A model generated the notes under the pieces. The model worked only from the letters and a program-made list of their open reading frames with translations, made no database searches and had not been told where the DNA came from. The translations under genes were made by a program, and so were the position numbers. Shown here one piece after another: positions 37,651 to 48,858 of a stretch of DNA of 64,000 nt; positions within the stretch are counted from its first letter, which is position 1; every line of letters starts with the position of its first letter. The DNA is from Sphagnum magellanicum. Its lineage: Eukaryota > Streptophyta > Sphagnopsida > Sphagnales > Sphagnaceae. Location: NCBI GenBank assembly GCA_021904315.1, contig CM038919.1:5952001-6016000 (forward strand). The letters are read 5' to 3'.

Positions 37651-39786
37651 GAGCTTTATTATCAAGGTCCTGTTCACACTTTTCCTGCAGGTACCTAGTC
37701 TATTGACGGTGGAAAGTAATGTCAAATTTAAAATACAAATTCAATTGGTTGGGTAACAAGTTCACACTGCGGTCAATGGTACTGGCCACACTAGTTATTC
37801 AGCTTATAAATGATCAGGCAAGCTCTTTTGCCTTCTGAAATCAAGCCACAATCTTGCTTGCCTGGGCACCTTTCCAAATTGAGTAGCTGCACCTTCAGCT
37901 TGGGAATTTCAATATTCAGACTTCATGCTAATGAAAAGCAAGGGCACCTACCAAAGCTGAAGCATGTGCAACTGGTCAATGGAAAGGTACCCTAGTACAT
38001 CCATATGTGAGCTCTACAGCAGTGCATCACTAGCATGTCCATGAGCTCTATAATATTTGCTTTTAACTTGAGCATGGCACTAAACCAGAGGCTTTCATGT
38101 GATCCTTCAAATATATGGAGATTTCCCTGGATAGGAATTTTCCAGTCATGTCCAAGCACCAATAGCACTGAATAAGTGTCCAGTACGGAACTAAGATTAA
38201 TATTCTAGATCTGTAAATGCGAATTAACTTTTACTTGTTTATTTGAAACTGTTGAATCTTCCTCATGAATCAAAATCAGCAGATTGCTCAAGCCTCATCA
38301 GGCCTAATCTGATTATAAAATATGTACCTAAACCCCAGTAGTTTCCACATTATTCAGTTGGTTTTAATATATCCTTATTTATGCTGCATAATGAGCTGTT
38401 ATCATAGGTACTAGTGTGGAAACTGTGATGGGGAGATCTCAACATGACAAACCAAACAAACCAAACAAACAAACTAGCTTAGTTAGATAACATAATTATA
38501 AGGCTGCAAGAACAAGGCCCAGTTGTCCAGATGCTGGTGGGCTGCATTCCACGATTTTGTCTAACAAGGGCCAGGTATGAGTATTCGACCACCCACTCCA
38601 GTTTTTGCCGAGGTTGAGAGGGATAGAGTAGGTTTCTAAAAAGGAAGAGATAGCTATGTATGTAGGGGACAGTAGGTTTGTAGGTAGTTATGAAGGCTTC
38701 CTAATAGACAGACACTCTTACTTTTATCGGCTCTGCCCCTGTGGATCTTGAGACTGTGCATTGGTGTGGAATTTGGGCATAAAATTTTGGCTCAAACTTG
38801 ACCCAATGTGTGAGTGAAATTTGGAGTACTATGTGTGCATATAATGGATGGTCATATTTGTTCCATAGAAGTGCATGCATTTAGATGAGAAGTTCTAGAT
38901 CCAGGAAGGGAAGTTTTTAGTTTGAAGTTTGAATCTGACATACATAGTTTGAAGTTTGAATCTGCCATACAGGTCAGAGTTATTGTGCAATGAGATGCTT
39001 GTTGTATGATCATGAAGTTGTCATGGTGTATAATGCTAGCTTAAAATGCTCTGTTTATTTCAAATGACAGTTAGGTTGCAATCTCTGAAGAGTCTGTCTT
39101 GTCCTTCCCTTGTGGAAAATTCTTAAAAAACATTGATTATAGACACCTGATCTGCATGTGCAAGGCTGGAAGGAATCAGGTCTCCACCTAGGTCACACTA
39201 ATTAGATATTGCATGTCAATAAAAAAAAAAGGTTCTCACTGGTAAGTACTACTTTACCCTTCAGAAACTCATTTTCAAACCCCCAAATATGAATTCATAA
39301 TAACAGTTTCTTGTCCTGGCGCCTGTTTAGCAAGTTTAGGGTCATCAGCACAAGCACTTGCAGGTTTCATTAGGAGTCCTGAATTCATGATCTGCTTCAA
39401 CCCAACTTGCAAGTTCGATGTTGAATCTCATAAAAAATAATTCATGAAGACAACAGCCAAATGTTACAGAACATTGTCAAATCTTGCAAGTGTCCTTGTA
39501 TGGTCACCATTTGAAGCAAATATGGACATTTTGCCGAATATATGTGTGTGTGACTTGACAGTCATGAGAATATCCCTTGAAAATTAAATTCTACATGAAA
39601 ACGTTCCAGATCCTCATCTGGGATTTAAAAGAAAATGTCCAGTCTCACTGCATGCAATGTCCAAACAAACCAATTCATGAACTGAAAAAAAGTTACTGTG
39701 TCTCCTGAGATGCAGTTCATATTTTCATATGAACATATCATTCTCGAGATTTGAAAAATTTGTCAAGCTTTAAATTTTGCAGATCT
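37651..39786. other. intergenic DNA, no gene seen
   Basis: Contains a fragment resembling the start of repeat R1 in inverse orientation (about 38430-38475, gagatctcaacatgacaaac with AAAC-rich tail) and a small tandem duplication of agtttgaagtttgaatctg at 38918-38965. The short plus frame 37810-37995 has no motif. The right end would be the 3' flank of the SPX gene. Confidence 0.5.
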
Positions 39787-41560
39787 TTAAGAGTTGGTGG
39801 CTGCAGGTGGGTACAAAGACTGGGCATTGTGTGTTGAACTCCTTGTTTCCAGAGCCAGAGCTCGTGCATCCAACAACTTAAAGGTCATGGCACTTATTTT
39901 ATTAAACTGACGCTGCAATTGTTCCTCCGAAATCGGCAATGGCTGAATTGCACCAAGAGACATGAGGTAACGACAATGGTTAGCACTGTCCAGGATCCGA
40001 TCTGCAAGAACGTAGAACATCTGGTCCTTCACATGATGAAGATAGCTCCAGCGGAGATCTGAACCGATGTGCTTGTCAAACTTTTTCAGAATCTTAACTG
40101 CAGCTGCACAAACCAAGAGAAAGAATGCTGTTATTAGTCCAGTTCATTTTATCTGTTTACAACTCGAGCACTGCCTCAGTACCTGACTGCAATATCTTAG
40201 ACTTTAGTCTACAAGCCAAGCTGCCGAAGTCTTTCCTGAGGACTAAAGCAACCTTTCCTACCTTCATAGTTGGCGGCGTTACAATAGTGAAAAATGAGAA
40301 TATCCACATAAAGGATGGCCATGCGGAAGCGAATGCTTTTCAGCTCGGTAATGTCCCAGAAAAAAGTGTGACCTGAAGGGTGAAGTCTTCTCTGCTTATC
40401 CTCTTCCTCTTTCCTCATCACATCCAATTTCTGCACAATAATTCATTAGTAGCGATCAACTAGCAGCAAAAAGAAAAAAGCACTGGAGCAGCTGATTCCT
40501 GTAACGAATCACAATATTGTGTACAATATCATAGTATAACCTTGAAAGCTGCTGCAGTTGCTTAAATGCGTCCCCGCAGAAACAAAATCACCAGGAATCT
40601 AGAACACCTCATGATAGCAATATGCAGTCTGGATGACTTTCTAGCACCCAAATCAGTTGAGCTCTCACATAACAGAGCTGATTCAGCGCTAGGGAGGGAA
40701 TTGAATGCAAGCTGCAATAGAGAGGGAATTGAAGGCAAGTAAGATGATAAATGACAGCAGCTTACACCCATGAGTTCACCGTTCTGAAGGAAGATAGTCA
40801 CAAAACGCTTGTTGATCTTGATGAACTCTACATCGAGCATGCGCTTGAATCGCCTCACTTCTAGTTCCATCTGAACATCAGCATTCTGTTCTCTGGCACC
40901 AATACTATTGTTCCTTCTTGAATAAAACAGAGGAAATACGGAATTAGGTTCGTCTACAGCCGCTGGATCCACACCCTCCACGCGCATGTGCCGCGAGTTC
41001 GGTCCAGGCTCAAGACCGGCTTCAAGACCACGACTGCAAGGTGGCGCAGTAGCAGCTGTGCTAGGACGACCGTTTACACCCTCGCTGCATGTCAGGGAGA
41101 TCGGCTGCTGATTTTCATTGTCTTCAAGAACACCATCGGTATTCGTTGTGCTAAGCCAAGCGGACTCAAGACTCTCCCAACCCTCAACGCCCTCCCATGT
41201 CAGGGGCAGGGCCTGAATAGTACTGTCCGTAACGGCAGCGGTAATCGGCCATATGATGACATCCAGGAGCTCACCTTCGACACCATCTTGGACATCCGCC
41301 TCTCGTGCTATGATCGACTGATCCCCAACATCATCGAAAGCTGCAGATGTAACTGCAAGCGGCCACTCCAGGAGTTCGTTATGATAATGCTCTGGAGGCT
41401 GAGCTGCCTCACGCAGCTGCTCTTTACTGACGGGTGCCTTGCTCGCGTTCACGATACGCTTGATATGCCCCTTCAGCATCTTATAATCCAAAAACAGTTT
41501 CTCTCTGTGTTCAAGGGGCATCCTCTTGACGGTTCTTGCCAGTTTCTTTCCAAACTTCAT
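39787..41560 (-). CDS. SPX-domain protein with a long insertion
   Basis: Three minus-strand exons, 41560-40766, 40430-40262 and 40103-39787, give 426 residues; introns are GT..AG, phases 0 and 1. SPX domains bind inositol pyrophosphates and, in stand-alone SPX proteins, report phosphate status by binding PHR-type transcription factors. The start MKFGKKL is the classic SPX opening, with LFLDYKMLKGHIKRI (22-36) carrying Tyr26 and Lys30, predicted ligand contacts. After an acidic, Pro/Ser-rich insertion (about 37-228) the domain resumes at MELEVRRFKRMLD, then LDVMRKEEED and AAVKILKKFDKHIG (322-335) with the Lys cluster of helix 4. No EXS, MFS or RING domain follows, so it is a stand-alone SPX protein, but longer than the usual 250-320 residues. 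The insertion has no stops and is GC-rich, so it is coding, not a missed intron. It ends YPPAATNS. Confidence 0.92.
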
Positions 41561-41734
41561 ATTGGTGCCGCGAGTAGCTGCTATCACGCGCGCGGTCCTA
41601 ATAACTGCCAGACACTCCCCAACTAAATTCTGCTAACTGATAGCTAATGAATTACACCCAATGCCACTAAAGGAAAATTCTTGTTTACGACCATTATCAG
41701 TAAACAAATTACACTGGTGCAACTTGCCGAAAGC

Positions 41735-41865
41735 AGAAAATGTCTAACCAGGAAGAGCACCTACAACGTCTGTTTACTTGTGAACAACCAGGAAGAGCAG
41801 CTAAAGCGTCTATGATTACTTGTGAACAAAAAATGTCTAACAAGGAAGAGCACCTGAGGACAAAC
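41735..41865. repeat. ~46-bp tandem repeat upstream of the SPX gene
   Basis: Three imperfect copies of a unit containing aaccaggaagagca and cgtct, followed by acttgtgaac, start near 41741, 41788 and 41836. It lies 180-300 bp upstream of the SPX start codon, so within its promoter or 5' untranslated region. The plus frame across it is not considered a gene. Confidence 0.65.
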
Positions 41866-42189
41866 AGTTTGGGGGAGAAGAGCTTCGTTTGCAGATACTG
41901 TTGTAGACGACGACCCAGAAGATCAGAACTCCAAAACCTTGAAGAGCCACGGACTCCGGCGAGTGGAAAACGTTCATCCACGATCCCGTGACTGCACCTC
42001 TTTTCAACCATTTTCATCATCCAGTCTGCATCAAACTCCTTCAGATTGGTATTCTAATGGTAATTCTTCCCGCTCATTCATCCATCCATCCATCTGTCTA
42101 GGCATTCGATCAAGCCACTCCAGATTCGCACTCTCGAGGTCCCTAATTTCCCGCTCCCATAGCGCAACAGTAAAAAGTAACTTATAACT

Positions 42190-45100
42190 GTAAGCCATGT
42201 ACGCTGGATTAACATTCTTGCTAAAGTGCTTCCTTGTGTCAGTAGTAACTAGTAACTTTTCGACCTAAATGGGATTATCATTGTAATTGTAGTACTTCCT
42301 TGTGTCAGTAGCGTTAACACGGCTCACCGTCTTCGTCTTCGTTCTGCTGGGCCGTGCTGGTTGAGTCGTGTTCGTTCTCGCCGACCATTCAAATTGGAGA
42401 AACTCCCGTACATGAGAAACACCCCCGGGCCCCACCTAGCTGGCCATCCAATCCTGTAGCTCCACGTCTGTCCTTTCTTATGATCCCAACTTGTCTTATT
42501 ATACCAGCTAATTAGACAGTACAGTAATAAGCAGTAGTAACTTACTCATGTCCCGACTCATGTAAGATGTGGTAACTGGACTTTTTTTTTTGGTGTTGAA
42601 TTTTTGGCATTCTGGGAAAAAATGATTTAGGAAATGAATATTCTATCTCAAATTCTCTTTTTCTTGAAAAGATTTCGCCAAAAATTGCAAAAAGTTTGCC
42701 AAAAGTCACCACAACTGCTGCTTATAATCTGAAAGGATGCTTCAGATTTTTCTACTTTCATATTTTGAATGTCGTAAGATTTGGCTGGATGCTCTTATGG
42801 TGATTGCCACTTGAGCAACATCAAAAAATTTGAAAAAAAGAACACTGATTAGAACCTCCCATTTTGTTAGGCACTAATTCCCCACCACCAACCACCATCA
42901 TCACATGAGTTGTTTCAAGAAACTGATAGAGTAGTAGAAAAAATTGCAAATGCTATATATGTATATATATATAGCATGGTCTGTAAGTTTGAGCTTGTTC
43001 AAAACCTATAACTAACAAGCTCTTTTCTCAATAACCAATTGTAATTTGAACAAATGTGATCTCTCTATACTTTGATTCTGTGTAGCTTGGGCTTTTTCTT
43101 TTTAAAAAAGAAAAAAAATAGGTTCCTTGGCTTACAGTCTGCTCGTGCAATTATCACAGCACCAATATTACTCTTTTGGACACAACTTCTAAGTGCAAGA
43201 AGCCTGGTTAAGAAATATTGGACTTGGACAACATCCAATTGCAATGCAGATAAGAGTGCACAGCTTCTCTGCAGAGTGCACACTTTTACTACCATTCTTT
43301 TGTACACTAATTTTGGGATAGGGGGTAAACCCATTTATGATCAATAGACTACTTACACCCTCCTGAATCAGAAAAGACTTTCAAATATTTATTGGTTTGG
43401 TGGGTGGTCCTTACATTGAGCTATATTTACGTCTACATGAGACTGGGAGTCAAGGCCAACAAGGTAAAATTTTGAACATTCTTGACCTGTTGTTTGGCGT
43501 CAAGTTACTAATAAAATAATGATTTTCTTAATTTCATGGATTTCTATTATTAAGTTGTGAGGCCGAGAAGTTGGAGCCAAGTCTTCAATGTTTGGTGTGC
43601 TTTCCTCTCTCTTTTCTTTTGCCTCTCTCTTGTTATCATGAGAGACAGCAATAAACAAAGGGAAGGTAAAGATGGGACTAAAATGAAGAGACACAAACTA
43701 GGGGTATAGATTTCAAAGAATAAGTAATATTTTATTGTTACAACATTGGTCCCAAGGGTTGGGAAATGACACCCCAAGTTAATAGGTAACCTTTTTAGCC
43801 CTTGGGCCCATCACAGGGCCAAACAGTCATGAATTAAAATGTCATATTTTAGTTTGGTCTTGACTCTTATTGTAAACCCCTTGGGACTAATTTCAATGGC
43901 TGCACCAATAGGATTTCTTGATTTGGGTTCAACTTTGGCCTTGACTCCTTGTGTAAAGTGGGCCTTAACCCACTTGTTTTTCACCCCAGCTTACCTGTCA
44001 AATCCAAATCTCTTTACAAACACAGGAGTTGGCTTGTTCCATTTGCAGAAGATGTACTCACCACTTTGCCTTACTTGTGTACCTTGATATTTTAACCTAA
44101 ATGATATGTTGGCTAAATTCTCTTTCTCTTTTCTCTCTCTTGAATAAATTGGGATCCAATGCCAACTAACTTGTCTTTTGTGATGGGCATTGTTCATTGG
44201 CCCATCATAAAATAAATTTCAAGCTTTGTACAATCCCATCCTCCTTTGGTCGTTTTATATAGGTTACAAAAGTAGAACAGAGAGCAAACAATATGGGATA
44301 AAGTGAGGTGCTATATGGAACATCTTGGGAATCTAATGGGAACTTATGAGAATACCTTGGGAACTTCACATGGGAACATATCAAGAACAAAAACATCCCA
44401 ACACCCCACGTTCCCTCAAAAGAAAAAAATACTCACCTCATTGGCTGCAATAAATGATTTTACCTACTTTTGTTCTTGGCATAGGCTGATGGCAGGGTCA
44501 TGAACCATGGGTGTATATTATACCATGGGTGTATGTAAGTCGGTCCCCAGTCCATGTAGGGAATATATGTCTGAAGGACTCTAAACGCCTGAGATCTCAA
44601 AGGGTAAAGTAACAACTTGTCCCCATTGCTCCATGCCCATCCCATGATGCAGTTACAATTTATCTGCATGATTTCTTGTTGAATCGAAAACTGTAGTACG
44701 GGTGTTATTCCCAATTATATAAAGCAGAGGATTTACTATCATTTGCTGATCAATAGAAATTGGGAAGTGTTTTTTGGAAGCATTTGATTTTTTAGTGTAA
44801 ATTTGACTATTTTTTTTAAGTTTTGGAAAATCTTGCAAAACTTTTGATATCACAAAGGTGAAGAAAAGCCCTAATTAGCATGCTTCCCAATCTTAATTAA
44901 TTTACCTTAACTGTGAAATTTTAGAATTGTGGTTAAGATAAATTCTAAAATCGCCATAGTTGCAAAAAATAAATTGCAAAAAAAGTTTGCAAGAACAAGT
45001 TGAAAACAAAAATTGTGCAAGAATAGCAAAATTGCAACAAAAGCAAACACGAATTTACAAAAAACATAAACATGCAAATCCAAAATATTCAAAAAATAAT

Positions 45101-45719
45101 AATTAAATGGAGTGAAATAAATGTCGTTGAAGGAGACATAAGCCACATAAGCCGCTTCAAAGGAAGACACTCACATCTGAATGCAAAATGATTGTGGCAA
45201 AAGTGCAATGCAAGATACACAACCTTGGTGTCGATGAGTGAAAAAACTAGAACCCAAAACTAACAGTGTAACAATAAATCAACAAAGAGGAGGAGTTGGT
45301 GTAAGGAGCTTTGTGTTTATAAAAAGTTGGATGAGATTTGAAATGTATTGAAAATGATATAATCACAAAGAATCATAATTTATACCCTTACATAATAATA
45401 TAATGTAACAACTTTCAAGTTATAATAATTTTATGTTAATTTGTAAATTGTGATTTAAAAAATATTTGCTTTGAATAGTTAATCCAATTTTGCCACATTA
45501 TCTTGATTGTTTGAATCAAGCTTTCAAGCATAGGAGAAAGGAGGTAGGTGTGGGACACTTGAACATGTTTGGACCTGACCTCAAATGGTGCAATTATCCT
45601 TCAAACTTTCTAAAATGTTTCCACTAGTGTGGCTTGTGCCACTAACCACAGATGGTAATTTATTGAACGAGTCTTGAAAGGGAAAATGTTACAACTTTTT
45701 GAGCCTAAGTTCAAAATTC
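42190..45719. other. intergenic DNA including the far upstream flank of the SPX gene
   Basis: No gene is supported. It holds a GC-rich patch at about 42310-42420, a repeated cttccttgtgtcagtag at about 42225 and 42295, one GAATATTC site at 42636-42643, a TA-rich palindrome at 42951-42976, a TGATGGGC/GCCCATCA pair near 44180-44210 and a small duplication of taccatgggtgtat at about 44506-44535. Short frames have no motifs. Confidence 0.5.
42636..42643. promoter_or_regulatory. P1BS-like element upstream of the SPX gene
   Basis: GAATATTC fits GNATATNC, the palindromic site bound by PHR1-type phosphate-starvation regulators, which often control SPX genes. It is about 1.07 kb upstream of the start codon; no nearer match was seen. 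One match in about a kilobase of AT-rich DNA is not unlikely by chance. Confidence 0.3.
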
Positions 45720-46095
45720 AAATTAAAATTTGAATAAGTTAATGCTTATTGAATTTTCAATGACAAAAATTTCTCAATATTCAATATCTCTCACACCTTT
45801 GGTCTAAAATATACCAAAAAACCTCCATTAAAAACCTACTCATCAAGGGCTTTCCAAGAATATCATAAGCACACACCAATTTCCCTAAAAAATTTATTGA
45901 TCTTATAAAATTTTCACTGACAAAAAAAATTAAAAACTCAAATAACTCTTGCACCATAGGTATAAACATTATGAAACCACCTTGGTGCACTCCTACTCAT
46001 CAAGGTCTTGAACCAAGGTACCAAGATTGCAACAAGGGGCATCGTTGACAGATCTCAACATGACAAAACAAAGCAAACATACTCCCTTCCTTAAT
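45720..46095 (-). repeat. dispersed repeat family R1, inverted diverged copy
   Basis: The reverse complement shows the family order: gagatctgtcaacg, ccttgatgagtagg with tggtttcataatgttt, then a second cccttgatgagtagg block and tcattgaaaattcaataag. Confidence 0.65.
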
Positions 46096-46099
46096 AGGA

Positions 46100-48858
46100 G
46101 GTTTCCAATTCCTTGGTAGGTATATCATAAGTGATTGATTTTATTCTGAATAAATGTTCTGGAATCTGTACAATACTAGTACCCTCATAATACTATTTGA
46201 ACATTCATAAATGGTACTTGCTATGCTCATTTGCATTCATTCTGTTACAATTCTCTCCTCTGGTGAACCCTGTCCCAGGGAATAGGAAATAGTTTTGTGT
46301 TTTTGGCTTCTTTTTTCATCCTACTAGACACCCAGGGGGTGTCCCTGCAGGGACTTATCTACTAGTGTTTGGCAGTTATTAGAATTTTTTTTAATGACCT
46401 CCAGTTCCTGGAATTCTAGAAATTTAAGAAACCTCTGGATCCTATTTTTGGGAAACCCCTCAAAGAGAACCAATCCTTCTAATGAAATAACCAACAAAGA
46501 AAAGGAAATTTTACAGAATTTTATTTGACTGGTTCTTAGACCTTTTAGAACCATGCTAATATATCAAAACTAATTCTTTGATTTTTTTTAAACCACAGTA
46601 GAAATTTTGCTTTTAGAACAGCCACAAGAACTCCCCTTACTTGATGCCATTTCTATTAGCTGTGCAACACTGCTAACTATCCTATACCCCTTACAAAAGT
46701 TTAAGAGCACTAGGGGCATACTATACCATGTGAGAGCCCTCAAGGTGGTGCTGAATAGACCCAGCTATGCACCTGCACCCGTTGTGGAATCGGAGCTTGC
46801 CTAATCTGCCCACCCTGCCCACCGGTGGTCTTAATGTTGGGTTGGGGCTGCCCTTGACAGATTATGCCAGGGCCACTCCCAGGCTTGGCCTGAAGCTTTT
46901 ACCAAGAAAAGGCTGTGCCGGGCATAATCTGGCCAATTTGACAGAACAGAACCCCAAGGCCATTTCTCCTACCAATTATTTTTCCAGAGATTTTTTTTTG
47001 TAGCAAGCCTCCCAACCAGCATTTTTTTAGGTGGTGAATTTTCACACCATGATGACAAAAAACATGGTTGTGCGAATACAACAAAGGAATTTGAATGGTC
47101 AAATCAGGTCTATGTTGCAGGGAATGGATGCTCTAAAAGACGTTAGTAGTGATCTGCTTGATCAACGGTGGATGTGAAGTGCCATCTTCACTGATTTGCT
47201 TAGTCGTTGGATTGCCAAACCCTATCTTTTGTCATCTTTCCATCGCAATTACATTATATTGCAACTTGTTGCCATTGCCAACAATACTCAAAGCTTTTGA
47301 TGGTTGATTGTTAAGAGTAATGTGAGCTATGTACAAGAGATTGCCGCCAATATAGTATTATGAATTCTATGTATGGGGTGATGGGTCCATTAAATATAGG
47401 ATTCACTTGAATGCTAACTTTGGGAAAGGAAATAATTGCAACTTGCATTGCAAAAACACTCAACAAATTTGCAATTTTTTATTTTTTTTTCCAAGGTGCA
47501 AGCCTCAAACCCAAACATAGGGCTTTGATTTTGTTTGGTTTGTTTTGAATGTGAACTTTCCGTTTCAACTTGGAATTTTTTGTTCTTGCATTTGTTCTTG
47601 CAATTTATTCTTTACATTGATTTTTATTTTATTTTTTAATGGGGTTTTTGAAGGGTCTTTTGAAAGAAGGCATTTAGGAATGGCAAAATGTGCAATAATC
47701 TAGAAAAGACAAATTGGGAAGGAATAACACAACCTACAACTTTTGTTCTACAAATTTTTCAGATTTTATCAATGAGTTTTTTTTTAGCTTTGTTTGTCTT
47801 TGCTCTTAACAAATTGTCATTTTCTATTTTGAAAAATGACACAGCAAAGGTTTTTTTGTGTTGTGTGAATCTATGACTAATAAATGAAACTTCATTTTTT
47901 TCACTTTGCATTTTTAGTTGTTTTATTTTGTTTACAAACAATCGAATTTGCATGCATCTTCTAAATCACGACCTTAGCTTTAATTTAGATGTTATTGGGG
48001 CATAGTGTTTCATGTGAAATTTCTTTTTGTGTTGCATGTTTTTGCTTTTTGGATCATTAGTTGTAATTTTGGATTTAATTTGCACGCTTGCTTTCTAATT
48101 TTTTTGTTGTGATTTTTCATTTTTTCTCAATTATGGCACCCTTGAAAGCTACTATGGGCTTCAAATTTCACCATTCTTTTTTTGTAATCACTAATCCTAG
48201 TTCTAACAACCTGACGTCAAAAGATATTCCTTGTCCCTTTGATTCAAGAAATCCAACAAATCTTTTTGTGCATCAAATATCTCCTTTGCTAGTTTACCAC
48301 TAAACACTTATAAGCATCCTCCTACAATTGTAACATTTATAACATCTCTATCCTTGAAAGGAAAAGGTTTAATAGTTGATGAGCCCCCACCTATAGGCAC
48401 TATTGAAGTTCCTCTAGACTTGTTGTTATTCAACCAAAAAAGAAAAGGAAGGTTTATTCATAAACAAAGTTTACATTTTTTTGAACACATGTACACAAGA
48501 ATCTCATTATTCTTGTGCATGCATGTTCAAACTAGACACAATGTATAAATTCAAATTCAAAAGATAACAAGACAACTCCATGAATGTTAAATTGCAAATG
48601 AAGAAAAATACAAAAAGATTCAAACTCACTTCTTTATACAAGTTTGGTGGTTTTTATTAATAATTAAAGCAATTACCTAACTAAGTAAGAATTAATATTA
48701 ATTAATAACTAGTTAATTAATAGTTATCACATTCTAATTTAATATATATATAACTCATATTTGTACTTAATATAGAACATCTAACTAACAAAATAACTAT
48801 AGATTCCAATTTAACATTTTATAACATATTAATATGTAACAATTGTTGAGGTAAAGGT
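46100..48858. other. intergenic DNA, no clear gene
   Basis: A GC-richer patch at about 46780-46980 contains an 11-bp perfect inverted repeat (46858-46868 with 46921-46931). The T-rich DNA after 47450 includes a frame around 48130-48300 beginning MAPLKATMGFKFHHS that could be a remnant of the 5' part of the hAT copy that follows, but no family motif supports that. Confidence 0.45.

Noticed and set aside
40988-41626. 212-codon plus-strand open frame
   Set aside because: Lies wholly antisense to exon 1 of the SPX gene, whose own frame has clear domain motifs; explained by the GC-rich insertion.
43839-44087. 82-codon hydrophobic frame
   Set aside because: No signal-peptide arrangement, family motif or conserved context; composition-driven.
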